Under the pieces are notes generated by a model. That model worked only from the letters and a program-made list of their open reading frames with translations, did no database searches and was not told the origin of the DNA. Positions 24,583-33,808 of a DNA stretch of 52,141 bases are shown one piece after another (position 1 is the stretch's first letter; every line of letters begins with the position of its first letter). The DNA is from Sphingobium scionense. GTDB lineage: Bacteria > Pseudomonadota > Alphaproteobacteria > Sphingomonadales > Sphingomonadaceae. Position numbers and translations under genes: made by a program. The stretch is from contig NZ_JACIEU010000029.1 of NCBI RefSeq assembly GCF_014197035.1, positions 1 to 52,141 on the forward strand. Reading direction: 5' to 3'.

Positions 24583-27533
24583 CGTTCGACCCCTGGGTAA
24601 GGTTCGGGTCGATGCGTGGGCGCGGTTTCCTGTCGTGGCGGTTGCGCTTCCGGTCCGCCTTTCGCAACGCGGGCATGATCGAGGATCCCGCCAAGCAAGC
24701 GATCGAGCGCCTGAGACAGACTTCTCGCGCCTTCCGTCAGATGCTCAGCAGGTCCGCGAGGTGGCCTCTCGCGGCGATCGAGCTGCCGCTCCAGCGTCCG
24801 GTCGCGGCGCTCAGCGCGTGCTCGTTCCTGATCTGCCGTGAGACCTGTGAGGCGGTGATCCTGTCTTCTTGCGAAGGAACCAACGCTGTCATGCTTGATA
24901 CGTCCCATCCCCTCCTGCGATGAGGTCTTTTCACCGGAATGGCGCTCCAGTTTGGAGATCAGTCCCTTGACGTCGTTGGTCCACAGCCTCACGCCGTACA
25001 TGGCGCGGGTTATGGCGGTGTAGAAGTTCTGCGCGTTCACTAGCGGGGATTCGACCGGAGCAAGCACGAACACTCGGGGATAGGTCTTGGACTGCGAGGA
25101 ATACACGGTTTCCGCGTAGCCATGATCCCAGGTCTTATACCCGGACAGATCCACTTGCTGCACTCGGCCGTCCCGGTCCCAGCGGATCGTCGCCATCGTG
25201 CCATCGAGCTTATCGACGGTGCCGCGCTCGGCATTACGCACATCAATCTCGCGGCTGACGAGACGCCACTGGATGCGATCGCCTTGGCTCAGGTCGCGTT
25301 CCTCGAGATTGAACACGTTGATATGGCGAGCCGGCGTTTTCTGCGGATCCCAACGGATCGTGCGTCCGCTCTCATCGACAAGCCGAACGACCTGCCGTCC
25401 GTTGCTATCCCTTCCCAGCCCGGCGACGCGGTAATCGGCGCCGCGTGCCACGCCAAGCTGCGTGACGTCGCGTTCGAAGCGCACGACCTGCCCGGTCGTA
25501 TAGAAACGCGCCATGTGCTTCTCGACATCGGTGAAACCGACCGGCGCGAGAATAGACAGACGGCTCTCTTCGGCGGCCAGGCCCCCTTCGCTTCTGAGAG
25601 CTTCGCGGATCTTGCTGTTGACGACGAGCCGCGTGGCGTTGTCGAGAACGAGGATGTTCGTACCTGCGCGCGAGCCGGGCTTGAGACGGATCCAGCTTTC
25701 CACGACCTGCTCGGCCATCTTCTCGCCGTCCTGCGCCGTGTTGACGCCGTCGAGTTTCGCGAGTGCCTGCGCAAAGTTTCCCGCGCGCGCCTGCGCGACT
25801 GCGGTCTTGATGGATCTGGTTTCCTGACGCACCGCTTCCGTCAATTTGACCGTCGGCAGTCCAAGCCGGCGCATCAGCCAGAACGGCTTGCCCTGTTCGA
25901 TGGCGCCCGTCTGCTTTTCGTCGCCCAGAAGGAGCAGCCTTGCGCCGGTCGCCCTGCTGATCTCGAGGAGCCTGCGCGCCTGCCGGTTGCCGAGTTGCCC
26001 GGCTTCATCAAGCACGAGCACGTGGCGATCGGTGATGCCATGCCCCCCGCGGGCGACGAAGCCCGCTACGGTATGCGATGATATACCTGCTTTCTGGCCC
26101 AGTTCCGCAGAGGCCGACGAGGTCGGGGCAAGTGCGATCAGCGTCGTGCCCGGCTCGGAAGCTTCGCCAAGAACTCTCACAAGAGTGGATTTGCCGGAGC
26201 CGGCGACGCCATGGATCGCGGTAACGCGGTCGCGGGTAAGAGCGGTTTCGACCAATGCGCGCTCCTGCTCCGGATTGAGGCCGGCTCCTTCCAGCGCGGC
26301 CAGGACACGGCCGCTGACCGCGATCGGGTGCGCATCACCCAGTCCAAGCGCGATATGCTGGGTCAGCGCGAGTTCCTGTCGCCAGGATCTGCGGCTGGTG
26401 CGTCCGCGTGTCAGAATCTGGTCGCCGGTCTGCTCGTGCGTCGGGAGAAGCTTGCGCACGGCTTCATGGTTCTGGATCGCGGGGCGGATATCCTGGAGCC
26501 GCACTTCGCCCACATGCGCGGCAAGGCCTGTGCGAATTATATCGCCGAGGTCATTGACTGCTTCCGCTGTCTCCAATTGCCGCAAGCCGAACAGCGCGGC
26601 CCTCGCCGCAATGCGGTCTGTAGGCGCACGATGGCCGCCTTCCTCCTCGCGGGCGGCAGCGGCGATCTGTTCGAGCGGGCCGAGAAACTTTCCGGACCGC
26701 TGATGCCATTGACCCTTCAGCGTATCGTAGCCGATCTTCACCTTGGCACTGCGCGTGGCATAGAAGGACGCACGCTGCGCCTTCTGGCCGACCAGACCAT
26801 GTTCGCGGGCATGTTCCTCGATCTGCTCCGCGCGCCGTGAGAAAGTCTCCATCAGTTCCTTCGGCACGCCGCGCATTTCGAAAAGGCCCGTGCGAGGATC
26901 GAAGTCGATCCGGTAGCCCGCCTCGCGCAGGCCGAATGCGAGCGCATTGCGATAGATCTGTCCGGCGACGCGCTGCTCCCCGTACATGACCCGGCTTTCC
27001 AGGCTGACCATTGGATCGCCGTCCTCGCGATTGGTCATGTTGAGGACGACCAGGTGGGTGTGCAGATGCGGATCGAGTTCGCGGCTGCCGTGCTCGGTAA
27101 AGCGCGCGACCAGGATCCTCCCGGTCGTTTCATGGATGATCTTGCCTTCATCCCGCCGGCGCAGCTGCGCCTGTTCCTCGAGGTACGATATAGCATCGGT
27201 CACGGCGCGCTCATGGGTGGCGAGCACACGCTCATCGCCTACCACCAGCGCCATGATGGAGACGGATTTGGGCGCGTTGACAGCGAAGTCCCATCCGGGG
27301 TGATGCTGGTTTTCGCCGTTGGCCCTGTGACGTCCAAGCTGCTGGTCGCCGATCTTTCCGGCGAGAAGATCTCGCAGGACCCTCGGATCGACGGCGCCGG
27401 AAAGACCGAGATCGGCCGCCAGCTTCCCAGCCCATTCGGAAGGTTCGTTCCCGCCCTTGGTGTAGTAATCGCCCACTGTGTAATAGCGGGTGATGTTGGC
27501 GGGTTTGCCATGGAGGCGCTGGGGCTGGATCAT
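24579..27533 (-). CDS. MobF-family conjugative relaxase (TrwC/TraI type)
   Basis: A 984-aa relaxase-helicase that nicks oriT, stays bound to the transferred strand and unwinds it. The N-terminal TrwC domain has two Tyr pairs (17/18 and 23/24) as candidate nucleophiles and the metal-binding triad H156-x-H158-x-H160 in DPHLHTHLVV. A RecD-like helicase follows with Walker A GVAGSGKST, VLVLDEAGQL (motif II) and NFYTAITRA near the end. Its length is close to TrwC of R388 (about 970). It overlaps traD and the Mrr gene by ATGA at each end, so it is part of a tightly coupled operon. The secretion channel genes are not in this window. Confidence 0.93.
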   Translation of the reverse strand: MIQPQRLHGKPANITRYYTVGDYYTKGGNEPSEWAGKLAADLGLSGAVDPRVLRDLLAGKIGDQQLGRHRANGENQHHPGWDFAVNAPKSVSIMALVVGDERVLATHERAVTDAISYLEEQAQLRRRDEGKIIHETTGRILVARFTEHGSRELDPHLHTHLVVLNMTNREDGDPMVSLESRVMYGEQRVAGQIYRNALAFGLREAGYRIDFDPRTGLFEMRGVPKELMETFSRRAEQIEEHAREHGLVGQKAQRASFYATRSAKVKIGYDTLKGQWHQRSGKFLGPLEQIAAAAREEEGGHRAPTDRIAARAALFGLRQLETAEAVNDLGDIIRTGLAAHVGEVRLQDIRPAIQNHEAVRKLLPTHEQTGDQILTRGRTSRRSWRQELALTQHIALGLGDAHPIAVSGRVLAALEGAGLNPEQERALVETALTRDRVTAIHGVAGSGKSTLVRVLGEASEPGTTLIALAPTSSASAELGQKAGISSHTVAGFVARGGHGITDRHVLVLDEAGQLGNRQARRLLEISRATGARLLLLGDEKQTGAIEQGKPFWLMRRLGLPTVKLTEAVRQETRSIKTAVAQARAGNFAQALAKLDGVNTAQDGEKMAEQVVESWIRLKPGSRAGTNILVLDNATRLVVNSKIREALRSEGGLAAEESRLSILAPVGFTDVEKHMARFYTTGQVVRFERDVTQLGVARGADYRVAGLGRDSNGRQVVRLVDESGRTIRWDPQKTPARHINVFNLEERDLSQGDRIQWRLVSREIDVRNAERGTVDKLDGTMATIRWDRDGRVQQVDLSGYKTWDHGYAETVYSSQSKTYPRVFVLAPVESPLVNAQNFYTAITRAMYGVRLWTNDVKGLISKLERHSGEKTSSQEGMGRIKHDSVGSFARRQDHRLTGLTADQERARAERRDRTLERQLDRRERPPRGPAEHLTEGARSLSQALDRLLGGILDHARVAKGGPEAQPPRQETAPTHRPEPYPGVER

Positions 27534-29623
27534 GCCGGCTTCGCCGGTTCACGCGGCCCGTCCCCGCGCCCATGCTGGACGAGATCGGAGCGGATTTCTC
27601 CCTGCCTGCCCGCAAGTATCGTCCAGAGGATGCGAGCGGGCGCGGGAAGTTCCGTGCTCTCCTCGTTCAGCAATATGTCTTCGACGCGCTGCGGGTCGAT
27701 GTGCGGAACCGGCGGCGTGAACAGGTCCGGCTGGGACGGTGGCGGGGCGGCGACATTCGGAATGTCCGAAGGTTCCGGCGCAGACTGGCCGCCGCCGTCT
27801 GGGGCAGGAGTAGGCGCCTGCGCCGCCTCGCGTTCGATCGCTTCACGAACGCGCGCCTCTGCATGAGCGATGCGCACGAGCGTCTTCGCCTTGTCGATCT
27901 GATCGGGGGGTGTCGTACGTTCGATGAACGCGGGCCCTAAGGAGGGCACATCGTTGAACCGGCTGTCGAAGCGCACCACGGGCAGGTTGCGACCGAAGCG
28001 CAGGAAGCCGACGAGGTTGGGCAGGTTAGTGACTTCGGTCGGCATCACCAGCGGCCGCGTCACCTGCATGCGCGACAGGTTGACGCCGTCGCGCATGTCG
28101 TTGACGCCGTAGGACATGCCCTCGTTCGCTTCGACCTGCTCGACCTGGCCGAGATTTTCAGAGACGTGCCTGGCGGTCGCGGTGTCATTCGCCCGCAACG
28201 CAACCCAGGTAGAGCAATAGCCGGTGATCGCGGCCGCATCCTGGATTCCGTAAGTGGCTTCGAGTTGCGGATAGGACTGAAAACCCAGTATGCCGCAGCC
28301 GCCGTACTTACGCGCGCGGGCGAGAAAGTCCGATAGGCTCGGCAGCTTTTGCAGCGTCGGCAATTCGTCGATCACGCAGTAGAGCCGCCGGTCGCGATCG
28401 GGCGCCAGGCTCATGATCGCACTGATGGCGATATCGAGCCAGACCGTGATCAAGGGACGCAGCGAGGGAAGCTGGTCGGCCTTCACCGTGATGAAGAGCC
28501 AGCTTCCTTCCGCACCCTTTTCCACCCAGTCGCGGATCGAAAAGCCGTCCTCGGTATCGTCCAGATAGCCGAAGCTGCGCATCACCGAGGCGAGTTCTGC
28601 CTGGATACCGGCGGACGTCCGTTCGCCTTCGGAGCTGATGAAGGCAGCCGCATCGGTGCCCGAGACGAATGCCGCGAGGTCCTTGAGCTTCGAGCGGAGC
28701 AGCCGGTCCAGCAGGACCGAAACATAGGTATGCTTCTGGCGTGCGAGCTTGCGCATGACCGCGACCAGCGTGCCGCGCGCGGCCTTGGCCCAGAAGGGAT
28801 CGCCATGCTTGTCGGGGATCGTGGACTCGGCGATCTGGTCGTAGTGATAGTCGCGCGGGACATCGACCCACGGCGACCAGCGCGCCGTGCGCTGATCGAG
28901 CGGATTGAGCAGCATGTCGGCGCCCTGCCGGTAGAACTTCTCGACGAAAGTGCCGGCCGTATCATAGACGATGGCTCGCCTTCCCGACTTGCGGATACCC
29001 TCAAGCATGCCGACGATAAGGTTGGTCTTGCCCGTTCCGGGAGCGCCGCACAGGAGAATATGTTCGGGCTCGTAGGCCTCCGGCACCGGGACGTTTCCGA
29101 TCGACAAAGGCCCCTTTGTCTGTCGCCACAGCGCACGCTTCACCTGTCGGATCGTCCCGAAGCGGGCGCCGCGCAGATATTCGTTGGAGCCGAGCCCCCT
29201 CCCCGTGCGGGTAAAGTAGAACCATGCCCAGCCCAGCATGACGAGCGCGAACAGGCCCGAAATCAGCGCACCGTGGAGCAGATAGACCTCGAAGGCGTGG
29301 AGAGTCTTTTTCGCGAGGGTCGAGGCGACCAGCCAGTCGGCCGAGGTCCAGTAATCGCGCCCTTGCGGAGTACGAAACCGCACCGGATCATTGGTGCCAC
29401 CAGCCGCATCGACCTTGATCATCGCTTCGGCGAGCTTGACCAGAACGAAGCGCTCGTATTCGCTCGACTTCTCGAACGCATACCAGACGGTGCCGACCAG
29501 CCAGATGATTAGCCCCGCGAGCAGCGTCTGGTAAAAGACCTGCGTGGTCATGCGGACATTGTGGACGATGGCCTGCCCTCCGCGTGTCCACGAGCCCAGC
29601 GTGTCGTTGCGAAAGATGCTCAT
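27530..29623 (-). CDS. traD: Type IV coupling protein TraD
   Basis: A 697-aa inner-membrane ATPase that links the relaxosome to the conjugation channel. Two N-terminal helices (about 28-50 and 113-138) flank a short periplasmic loop. Walker A is GAPGTGKT (193-200), Walker B lies in RLYCVIDELPTL, and a TrwB-like ATPase core follows, ending in a Pro-rich tail of about 130 residues. I chose the ATG at 29623 (GGAGGAGG upstream, ATGA overlap with the RHH gene). The frame stays open upstream, but that part overlaps the RHH gene. Confidence 0.93.
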   Translation of the reverse strand: MSIFRNDTLGSWTRGGQAIVHNVRMTTQVFYQTLLAGLIIWLVGTVWYAFEKSSEYERFVLVKLAEAMIKVDAAGGTNDPVRFRTPQGRDYWTSADWLVASTLAKKTLHAFEVYLLHGALISGLFALVMLGWAWFYFTRTGRGLGSNEYLRGARFGTIRQVKRALWRQTKGPLSIGNVPVPEAYEPEHILLCGAPGTGKTNLIVGMLEGIRKSGRRAIVYDTAGTFVEKFYRQGADMLLNPLDQRTARWSPWVDVPRDYHYDQIAESTIPDKHGDPFWAKAARGTLVAVMRKLARQKHTYVSVLLDRLLRSKLKDLAAFVSGTDAAAFISSEGERTSAGIQAELASVMRSFGYLDDTEDGFSIRDWVEKGAEGSWLFITVKADQLPSLRPLITVWLDIAISAIMSLAPDRDRRLYCVIDELPTLQKLPSLSDFLARARKYGGCGILGFQSYPQLEATYGIQDAAAITGYCSTWVALRANDTATARHVSENLGQVEQVEANEGMSYGVNDMRDGVNLSRMQVTRPLVMPTEVTNLPNLVGFLRFGRNLPVVRFDSRFNDVPSLGPAFIERTTPPDQIDKAKTLVRIAHAEARVREAIEREAAQAPTPAPDGGGQSAPEPSDIPNVAAPPPSQPDLFTPPVPHIDPQRVEDILLNEESTELPAPARILWTILAGRQGEIRSDLVQHGRGDGPREPAKPA

Positions 29624-29919
29624 TGCGCCTCCTCCTCGCCGAGGAGGCCACGCTCGGCGAGGATAGTGCGCGCCTGCGCCATCCCCTGCTCCAGCGTTTC
29701 GGGCGAGCGTCGTCCGACCGATGTCGCCAGGATCGAGAGGATCTGGATGGAGGTTGCGAGGATTTCGTCTTGCGACGAAAAGACGTATCGTTTGCGATTG
29801 TCGACTGCCTGTTCGAGCGCCTGGCGAATGAAGGCGGACAGGCTGAGATTGGCTCCATACGCCCGTCGCTGCAGGGCGTCGTGCAATGCCGGATCGACAC
29901 GAAAATTGACTTTTGTCAC
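29620..29919 (-). CDS. Ribbon-helix-helix relaxosome/regulatory protein
   Basis: A 99-aa protein with an N-terminal RHH fold: strand KVNFRVDP, helix ALHDALQRRAYG, turn and helix LSAFIRQALEQAV, then a helical tail. Position ahead of traD and the MobF relaxase suggests a TraY/TrwA-like oriT-binding accessory that also represses its own operon. A dyad overlapping the -10 of the promoter just upstream is the obvious candidate operator. Function is by context and fold. Confidence 0.8.
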   Translation of the reverse strand: MTKVNFRVDPALHDALQRRAYGANLSLSAFIRQALEQAVDNRKRYVFSSQDEILATSIQILSILATSVGRRSPETLEQGMAQARTILAERGLLGEEEAQ

Positions 29920-29957
29920 GCGAAAGGTCTCCGCTGCCGGGAGCCTTCGCAGATGTC

Positions 29958-29999
29958 ATGAAGCCTCTGTAATATAGGCTCTCATCAGAATGGCCGCAA
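29958..29999 (-). promoter_or_regulatory. Promoter and overlapping dyad upstream of the tra operon
   Basis: On the minus strand: -35 TTGCGG (29994-29999), 17-bp spacer, -10 TATATT (29971-29976). An interrupted palindrome (ATGA and GCCT arms; 29958-29985) covers the -10, a natural site for autorepression by the RHH protein or part of an oriT. Confidence 0.6.
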
Positions 30000-30089
30000 G
30001 GGATACCAAACCCCCGAGTACCCGACCTCCGCTCGAGGCCGATCAGCTCGCTCGCCGACCATCCTGCCGATCAGCCAAGCGGTCAAAGA

Positions 30090-30416
30090 TCAGTTTCCCC
30101 TGATTACGATCGACGAAGGAGGACGGGCGCCAGTCTCGGCGCGCCTGCGCCGAATATCGGCAATGTTGAGTCTGATCTTTTTCGCGATGATGTCCGACAT
30201 ACGCCGCACTTCCGCAGGGGTGCGAAGGTCGGGCACACCTTCGACGAATTCCGACAACAACAGCACCAGCGTTTCGCTGACTTCGGCAGATCCGATGAAA
30301 AGCGTATCGCCCTTGTACCCTGAGGCGGCCTCTTGCCGCTGCGCCGACACCTTGCAGATCGCCTCGACCAATGCCCGGCGAAGATCGATGATGTAGCTTT
30401 CATTCAGGTCCGCCAT
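30090..30416 (-). CDS. Conserved small protein upstream of the tra operon
   Basis: A 108-aa, mostly helical protein (ESYIIDLRRALVEAICKVSAQ; VSETLVLLLSEFVEGVPDLRTP) with a basic C-terminus (IRRRRAETG). I do not recognise a family. Start at 30416 is supported by AAGGAA eight bases upstream. It precedes the RHH-traD-relaxase operon on the same strand, with 170 bp between them holding the tra promoter, so it may belong to the relaxosome or to regulation. Confidence 0.6.
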   Translation of the reverse strand: MADLNESYIIDLRRALVEAICKVSAQRQEAASGYKGDTLFIGSAEVSETLVLLLSEFVEGVPDLRTPAEVRRMSDIIAKKIRLNIADIRRRRAETGARPPSSIVIRGN

Positions 30417-30868
30417 GCCGTTCCTTCCGGTCGCACTACCCTGAGAGAGGCGGGAGCACGTTTCATGCCGCGCTTCCACGTAAATGCCGCTCAATTCCAC
30501 CTGCCTCCTTCCTCACGAAAGGATGGCAGTAAGGCACGGATTACAGGAAATTCGGCGAAATTTCAAAGCCGTGGCCAGGCAGATGGTTTGCTGGTGAACC
30601 CCGCCATACATGCGGCGAATTCATGCCTGCGCTGTAAGGCAGATCTATCGATCTGATTATACTATGAAAATCACCCGCAGCACCCGTGCGTAGGGTCCAT
30701 TACAAAACGGCCTCGCGCCGTGCGTCCCGCCTTACGCAGCGCGCTCGCGCTGCGCAGCCTCGTACCGGCAGGGGCGGGGCACCCTTGCTGCAGTTGCGCG
30801 GTGGTGCGTGGCGAGGAGGTTTGAGGGATGGCGTTCATGGGTGGGATCTCCCCGAAAGCAAAAAACGT
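30417..30868. other. Non-coding stretch between the tra region and the IS110-type element
   Basis: No convincing gene. It contains one copy of GAGCACGTTT (30454-30463), a perfect GC-rich palindrome GCAGCGCGCTCGCGCTGC near 30736, and several short inverted repeats. As the gap next to relaxosome genes it is one of the two places where an oriT could lie. Confidence 0.5.
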
Positions 30869-30880
30869 ATGGCCCGCCCC

Positions 30881-31117
30881 GTTTGCAAGTAGGATTTTAC
30901 GGTGTTCTGATCAGTCTGCGTCAACGTATGCGGTCTCACGGGAGCATCCCGTGGCCAAGATGGACATCCGCACGTCTGGAGCCACAATAAGGGAACCGGC
31001 AACAGGTGCCATTTTTTTGCCCGGGCTTTCCAGACGCCGATCGACTGTCAGGCCATCTTCACGATCCTTCCTGCAAACATCGTTGGGCTACGCGTGCAGA
31101 AGCACGCAGCCGATCCG
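30881..31117 (-). ncRNA. Candidate bridge RNA region of the IS1111-type element
   Basis: The 237-bp non-coding segment downstream of the recombinase holds two good hairpins: GCGTGC/GCACGC (31092-31107) and CACGGGA/TCCCGTG (30937-30953). In IS1111-group elements the guide (bridge) RNA is encoded at this end. The assignment rests on position and hairpins only. Confidence 0.4.
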
Positions 31118-32149
31118 TTATGCCGCTGCTGGATAGCCGCGTTCGAAGCTCACTTCTTTGCGGAGGGCTGCCCAAGCGATCCGCGCCAGTTTATTCGCCA
31201 ATGCGACGACGATTGCGTTGCGATGAACTCCTCGCTCGATCATTCCTGTTAACCAACGTCCCAGCGGGGTTTCGCTGCGCGCCAGTGACGGTAATGCTGC
31301 CCGGGCGCCATGGATGAGCAAAGTGCGCAAATAGGTGTTGCCACGCTTGGAGATGCCGAGCAGCCGGGGCTTGCCGCCGGTAGTATGTTGCCTGGGTACC
31401 AGGCCGAGCCAGGCACCCAAGTCTCGCGCTTTGGCAAAGCTGCTGGCATCGCCCACGGCTGCAATCAAAGCGGTTGCGTTCAATGTACCGATGCCGGGGA
31501 TGGACGTGAGCCGCCGGGCAGCTGCATCATTGCGAGCCAGTTCGACAAACTCGCCGTTCAGTGCCTCGACCTTGGTATCAAGTTCGTGCCATTCGGCACG
31601 CAGTTCACCCACCAGTTGCTTCAAGCGTGGTGATAGGGTCGTATCTTCGGCGGCCAGCATGGCATCAATGCCCAGCTCCAGCTTGCGCCGTCCGGCCGGG
31701 AAAATGGTCCCCCGCTCCAGCAGGATCGCCCGCAGTTGGTTGATGAGGTTTGTGCGCTCGGCTACCAGGCGGGACCTGACGCGGTGGAGGGTCTGGATGT
31801 CCAACTGCTCCTGAGTCTTGAGTTCGACGAAGCGCATCGTCGGGCGCGAGGCGGCCTCGGCAATCCCCTCCGCATCACGATCATCATTCTTCTGCGCTTT
31901 AACATACGGGCGCACGTACTCCGGCGACATCAATCTGATTTCGTGCCCCTGCGCGGCGAAAAGTCGACCAAGGTGGTGGGCACCACAGCACGCCTCCATT
32001 GCAATCACGCAAGCCGGAAGCTTGGTCACGTAATCGATAAGTGTCTGTCGGCGCATCGACTTACGCACGATGACAGCGCCTGCTGCATCAACGCCTACGA
32101 CACTGCAGGCATTCTTGCCCAAATCAACGCCAAGGATCACAATAGACAT
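31118..32149 (-). CDS. IS110-family DEDD transposase/recombinase
   Basis: A 343-aa recombinase. The N-terminal RuvC-like DEDD domain shows ILGVDLGKN (Asp9), MEACCGAHH and NDDRDAEGIAEA. The C-terminal Transposase_20 domain shows RLTSIPGIGTLNATAL and GISKRGNTYLR, whose Ser is the likely nucleophile. I chose the ATG at 32149 (AAGGAG upstream); the open frame to 32215 runs through a hairpin and the inverted repeat. Apparently intact. Confidence 0.92.
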   Translation of the reverse strand: MSIVILGVDLGKNACSVVGVDAAGAVIVRKSMRRQTLIDYVTKLPACVIAMEACCGAHHLGRLFAAQGHEIRLMSPEYVRPYVKAQKNDDRDAEGIAEAASRPTMRFVELKTQEQLDIQTLHRVRSRLVAERTNLINQLRAILLERGTIFPAGRRKLELGIDAMLAAEDTTLSPRLKQLVGELRAEWHELDTKVEALNGEFVELARNDAAARRLTSIPGIGTLNATALIAAVGDASSFAKARDLGAWLGLVPRQHTTGGKPRLLGISKRGNTYLRTLLIHGARAALPSLARSETPLGRWLTGMIERGVHRNAIVVALANKLARIAWAALRKEVSFERGYPAAA

Positions 32150-32173
32150 CGGTCCGCTCCTTTCCCTTTCAAG

Positions 32174-32199
32174 CACCAGCATCATACCTGATGCTGGTG
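32174..32199 (-). repeat. Perfect hairpin ahead of the IS110-type recombinase gene
   Basis: Two 11-nt arms (CACCAGCATCA and its complement) separated by 4 nt, between the recombinase start and the outer inverted repeat. It may limit read-through into the element or form part of its end structure. Confidence 0.7.
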
Positions 32200-32222
32200 A
32201 AAAGGGGCGGGCCATCCCATAA

Positions 32223-32247
32223 GGGACCGGGCATCAGGCCCGGTCCC
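32223..32247 (-). terminator. Hairpin downstream of the 115-aa gene
   Basis: Perfect 10-bp arms GGGACCGGGC and complement with a 5-nt loop, 12 bp after the stop at 32259. No long T-run follows, so it is a probable but not certain terminator. Confidence 0.55.
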
Positions 32248-32258
32248 GGGGTATGTGA

Positions 32259-32606
32259 TCAGCCCTGCTGGGCGACCAACGCGTGCGCTTCCAGGATGAG
32301 CATGGCCGCCTCGTCGTCACCGCCCTGTGCCCGGATGATCCGATACGCATTGGAGCAGGCGGCCATGCGGGCGAGCTCCGAAGCCCGGTTCCATTCCGCC
32401 TCGTATTCCTCGTCGCACTCGCCGGTAATCACGAAGTCGCCGGTCTCGTAATCGGTGTAACCATAGTACTGGCCCGCGTAGGAATTAGCCCGTTTGAGGT
32501 GGCGCTCGATCCGGCGAATGAGAGCGAACCCCATCGCCTGCGCAGAGAAATAGTGCGGTTCATGGGTTTCGACGAAGCGGTCGTAGTCGGGTTCGATGGT
32601 GAGCAT
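32259..32606 (-). CDS. Hypothetical acidic plasmid protein
   Basis: A 115-aa acidic protein rich in Tyr and Glu (YAGQYYGYTDYETGDF, ECDEEYEAEWN) with no domain that I recognise. Start at 32606 follows GAGGAGG. It is a lone minus-strand gene followed by a hairpin; the IS110-type element inserted just beyond. Nothing in the neighbourhood reveals its job. Confidence 0.65.
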   Translation of the reverse strand: MLTIEPDYDRFVETHEPHYFSAQAMGFALIRRIERHLKRANSYAGQYYGYTDYETGDFVITGECDEEYEAEWNRASELARMAACSNAYRIIRAQGGDDEAAMLILEAHALVAQQG

Positions 32607-32805
32607 GTAAGCCTCCTCATGGGGGTGTCCGCGGACGACAGGCACTGCGGACCGATGGATGGGATGGGATGTGGTCGGTGACGGACCGGCTGGAGCATTC
32701 AGGCGCGAAGCCCCGCCGGTTCCGCAGGAAGCGGCAATCCCCGCTTGCGCCGGTCCGCCGATGTGGCACAGTCGCAAGCGACGGGCAGGCCATCGGGGAA
32801 GGACG

Positions 32806-33048
32806 ATGGACATGCCGAAGATGACGGAAAGGGATCGGCTCGCCGATCTGGAAGCGCGTCAGCGCAAGATGAACGATGAACTGAAAAACGCGCGCCGTGC
32901 GCTGCGGGGCAGATATGCCGCGATGATCGCGGAGATGCCGGTCGAGAAGCTCACGGAAAGGGAATTCCGCGAGCTTCTCACACAGGCGATCCGGGTCGGT
33001 GGCGGCGCGGCGCTGACGGCGATTAAAGGACTGCCGGCAGCGATCTGA
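32806..33048 (+). CDS. Small coiled-coil protein
   Basis: An 80-aa protein with a heptad-like charged N-terminal helix (RLADLEARQRKMNDELKNAR) and a Gly/Ala-rich C-terminus. Start at 32806 has GGAAGGA upstream. It resembles in style the small TraD/MobC-type helper proteins of alphaproteobacterial plasmids, but I cannot assign it. Its stop abuts exactly the stop of the convergent SLOG gene. Confidence 0.6.
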   Translation: MDMPKMTERDRLADLEARQRKMNDELKNARRALRGRYAAMIAEMPVEKLTEREFRELLTQAIRVGGGAALTAIKGLPAAI

Positions 33049-33570
33049 TCACGCGCTGGACATCACCAGGTTCCGGCAGGGATGCGCCTCGAGAAAGCTG
33101 TCCCTGTCGGAATCCGATCTCAGGGTGATGAACCGCGCTTCGGGCCCGAACCAGATCATGATGAAGCGCCGCTGCGCCGCCAACCGGTGGATATTCGCAA
33201 GGCTGCCCCGGCTGCGACCATCCCAGATCACGAGACCGAGGGCGGCATCGCGCGCCATCGCCGCATCCTTCGCGGCATGGAAGGCGGCGGTGCCCTTTCG
33301 CCCGGAAGTAGGAATGCGCCGGACAGGCCAGTCGCCCAGATTATGACGCGGTTCCTCTCCGGAACAGTAGACCCTGACAGCAGCGATCTCGCGATCGGAA
33401 AGATGGCGCTGGACCAGGCGATCCACGCCGCGCGCGTCCCCGATCAGGATGGGAAGCGCACGGTACAGGATACCATCGATGCGTTCGATGACGGGCTCGG
33501 GAAGCGCGGTAATGGACAGCGACCCGGAAACGAAAACGGCCGAATTAGAAAGGTGCAAATGCTCGGACAT
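33049..33570 (-). CDS. SLOG-family (YpsA/YspA-like) nucleotide-binding protein
   Basis: A 173-aa Rossmann-like protein. FVSGSLSITALPEPVI opens with the Gly-rich nucleotide loop. ILIGDARGVDRLVQRHL and LVIWDGRSRGSLANI match the SLOG (SMF/DprA/LOG) pattern of binding nucleotides or nucleotide-derived ligands. Start at 33570 follows GAGGAGA. It lies near two DUF2493 proteins of the same superfamily. The ligand is unknown; nucleotide sensing or processing in defence or plasmid control is a family-level idea only. Confidence 0.7.
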   Translation of the reverse strand: MSEHLHLSNSAVFVSGSLSITALPEPVIERIDGILYRALPILIGDARGVDRLVQRHLSDREIAAVRVYCSGEEPRHNLGDWPVRRIPTSGRKGTAAFHAAKDAAMARDAALGLVIWDGRSRGSLANIHRLAAQRRFIMIWFGPEARFITLRSDSDRDSFLEAHPCRNLVMSSA

Positions 33571-33593
33571 GGCTTTAATCTCCTCGAATGAGC

Positions 33594-33808
33594 CACCCCT
33601 CTCTGCCCTCCTCTCCTCTGGTGGCAGGACGCGGCCTCGCCCCTCAGCCAACCCCGCCCAGACCGCACCCGAAGGGTGTCCCTGCGACGAGCACGGCGAA
33701 GCCGCGCGCAGGAGGCCGGGACCGCCTGGCGGTCCCGCATCGCGCCCGCGACGGACCCGCCTGCGGGTCCCTGAGCGGGGGCGAGAGCTACGCTTGATAA
33801 AAGGAAAT
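33594..33808. other. GC-rich gap with a pyrimidine tract and nested hairpins
   Basis: No gene seen. It holds a pyrimidine-rich run (33594-33622, purine-rich in the minus-strand leader of the SLOG gene) and hairpins such as GGACCCGC/GCGGGTCC near 33755. Confidence 0.5.

Larger units (their letters stand above)
30869..32215 (-). mobile_element. IS110-family insertion sequence, IS1111 subgroup
   Basis: One DEDD recombinase gene (31118-32149) flanked by a 12-bp inverted repeat, ATGGCCCGCCCC at 30869-30880 and its complement at 32204-32215. Subterminal inverted repeats and a long non-coding 3' end (about 240 bp) with a short 5' end are features of the IS1111 subgroup. The exact outer ends cannot be fixed. 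Confidence 0.7.
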
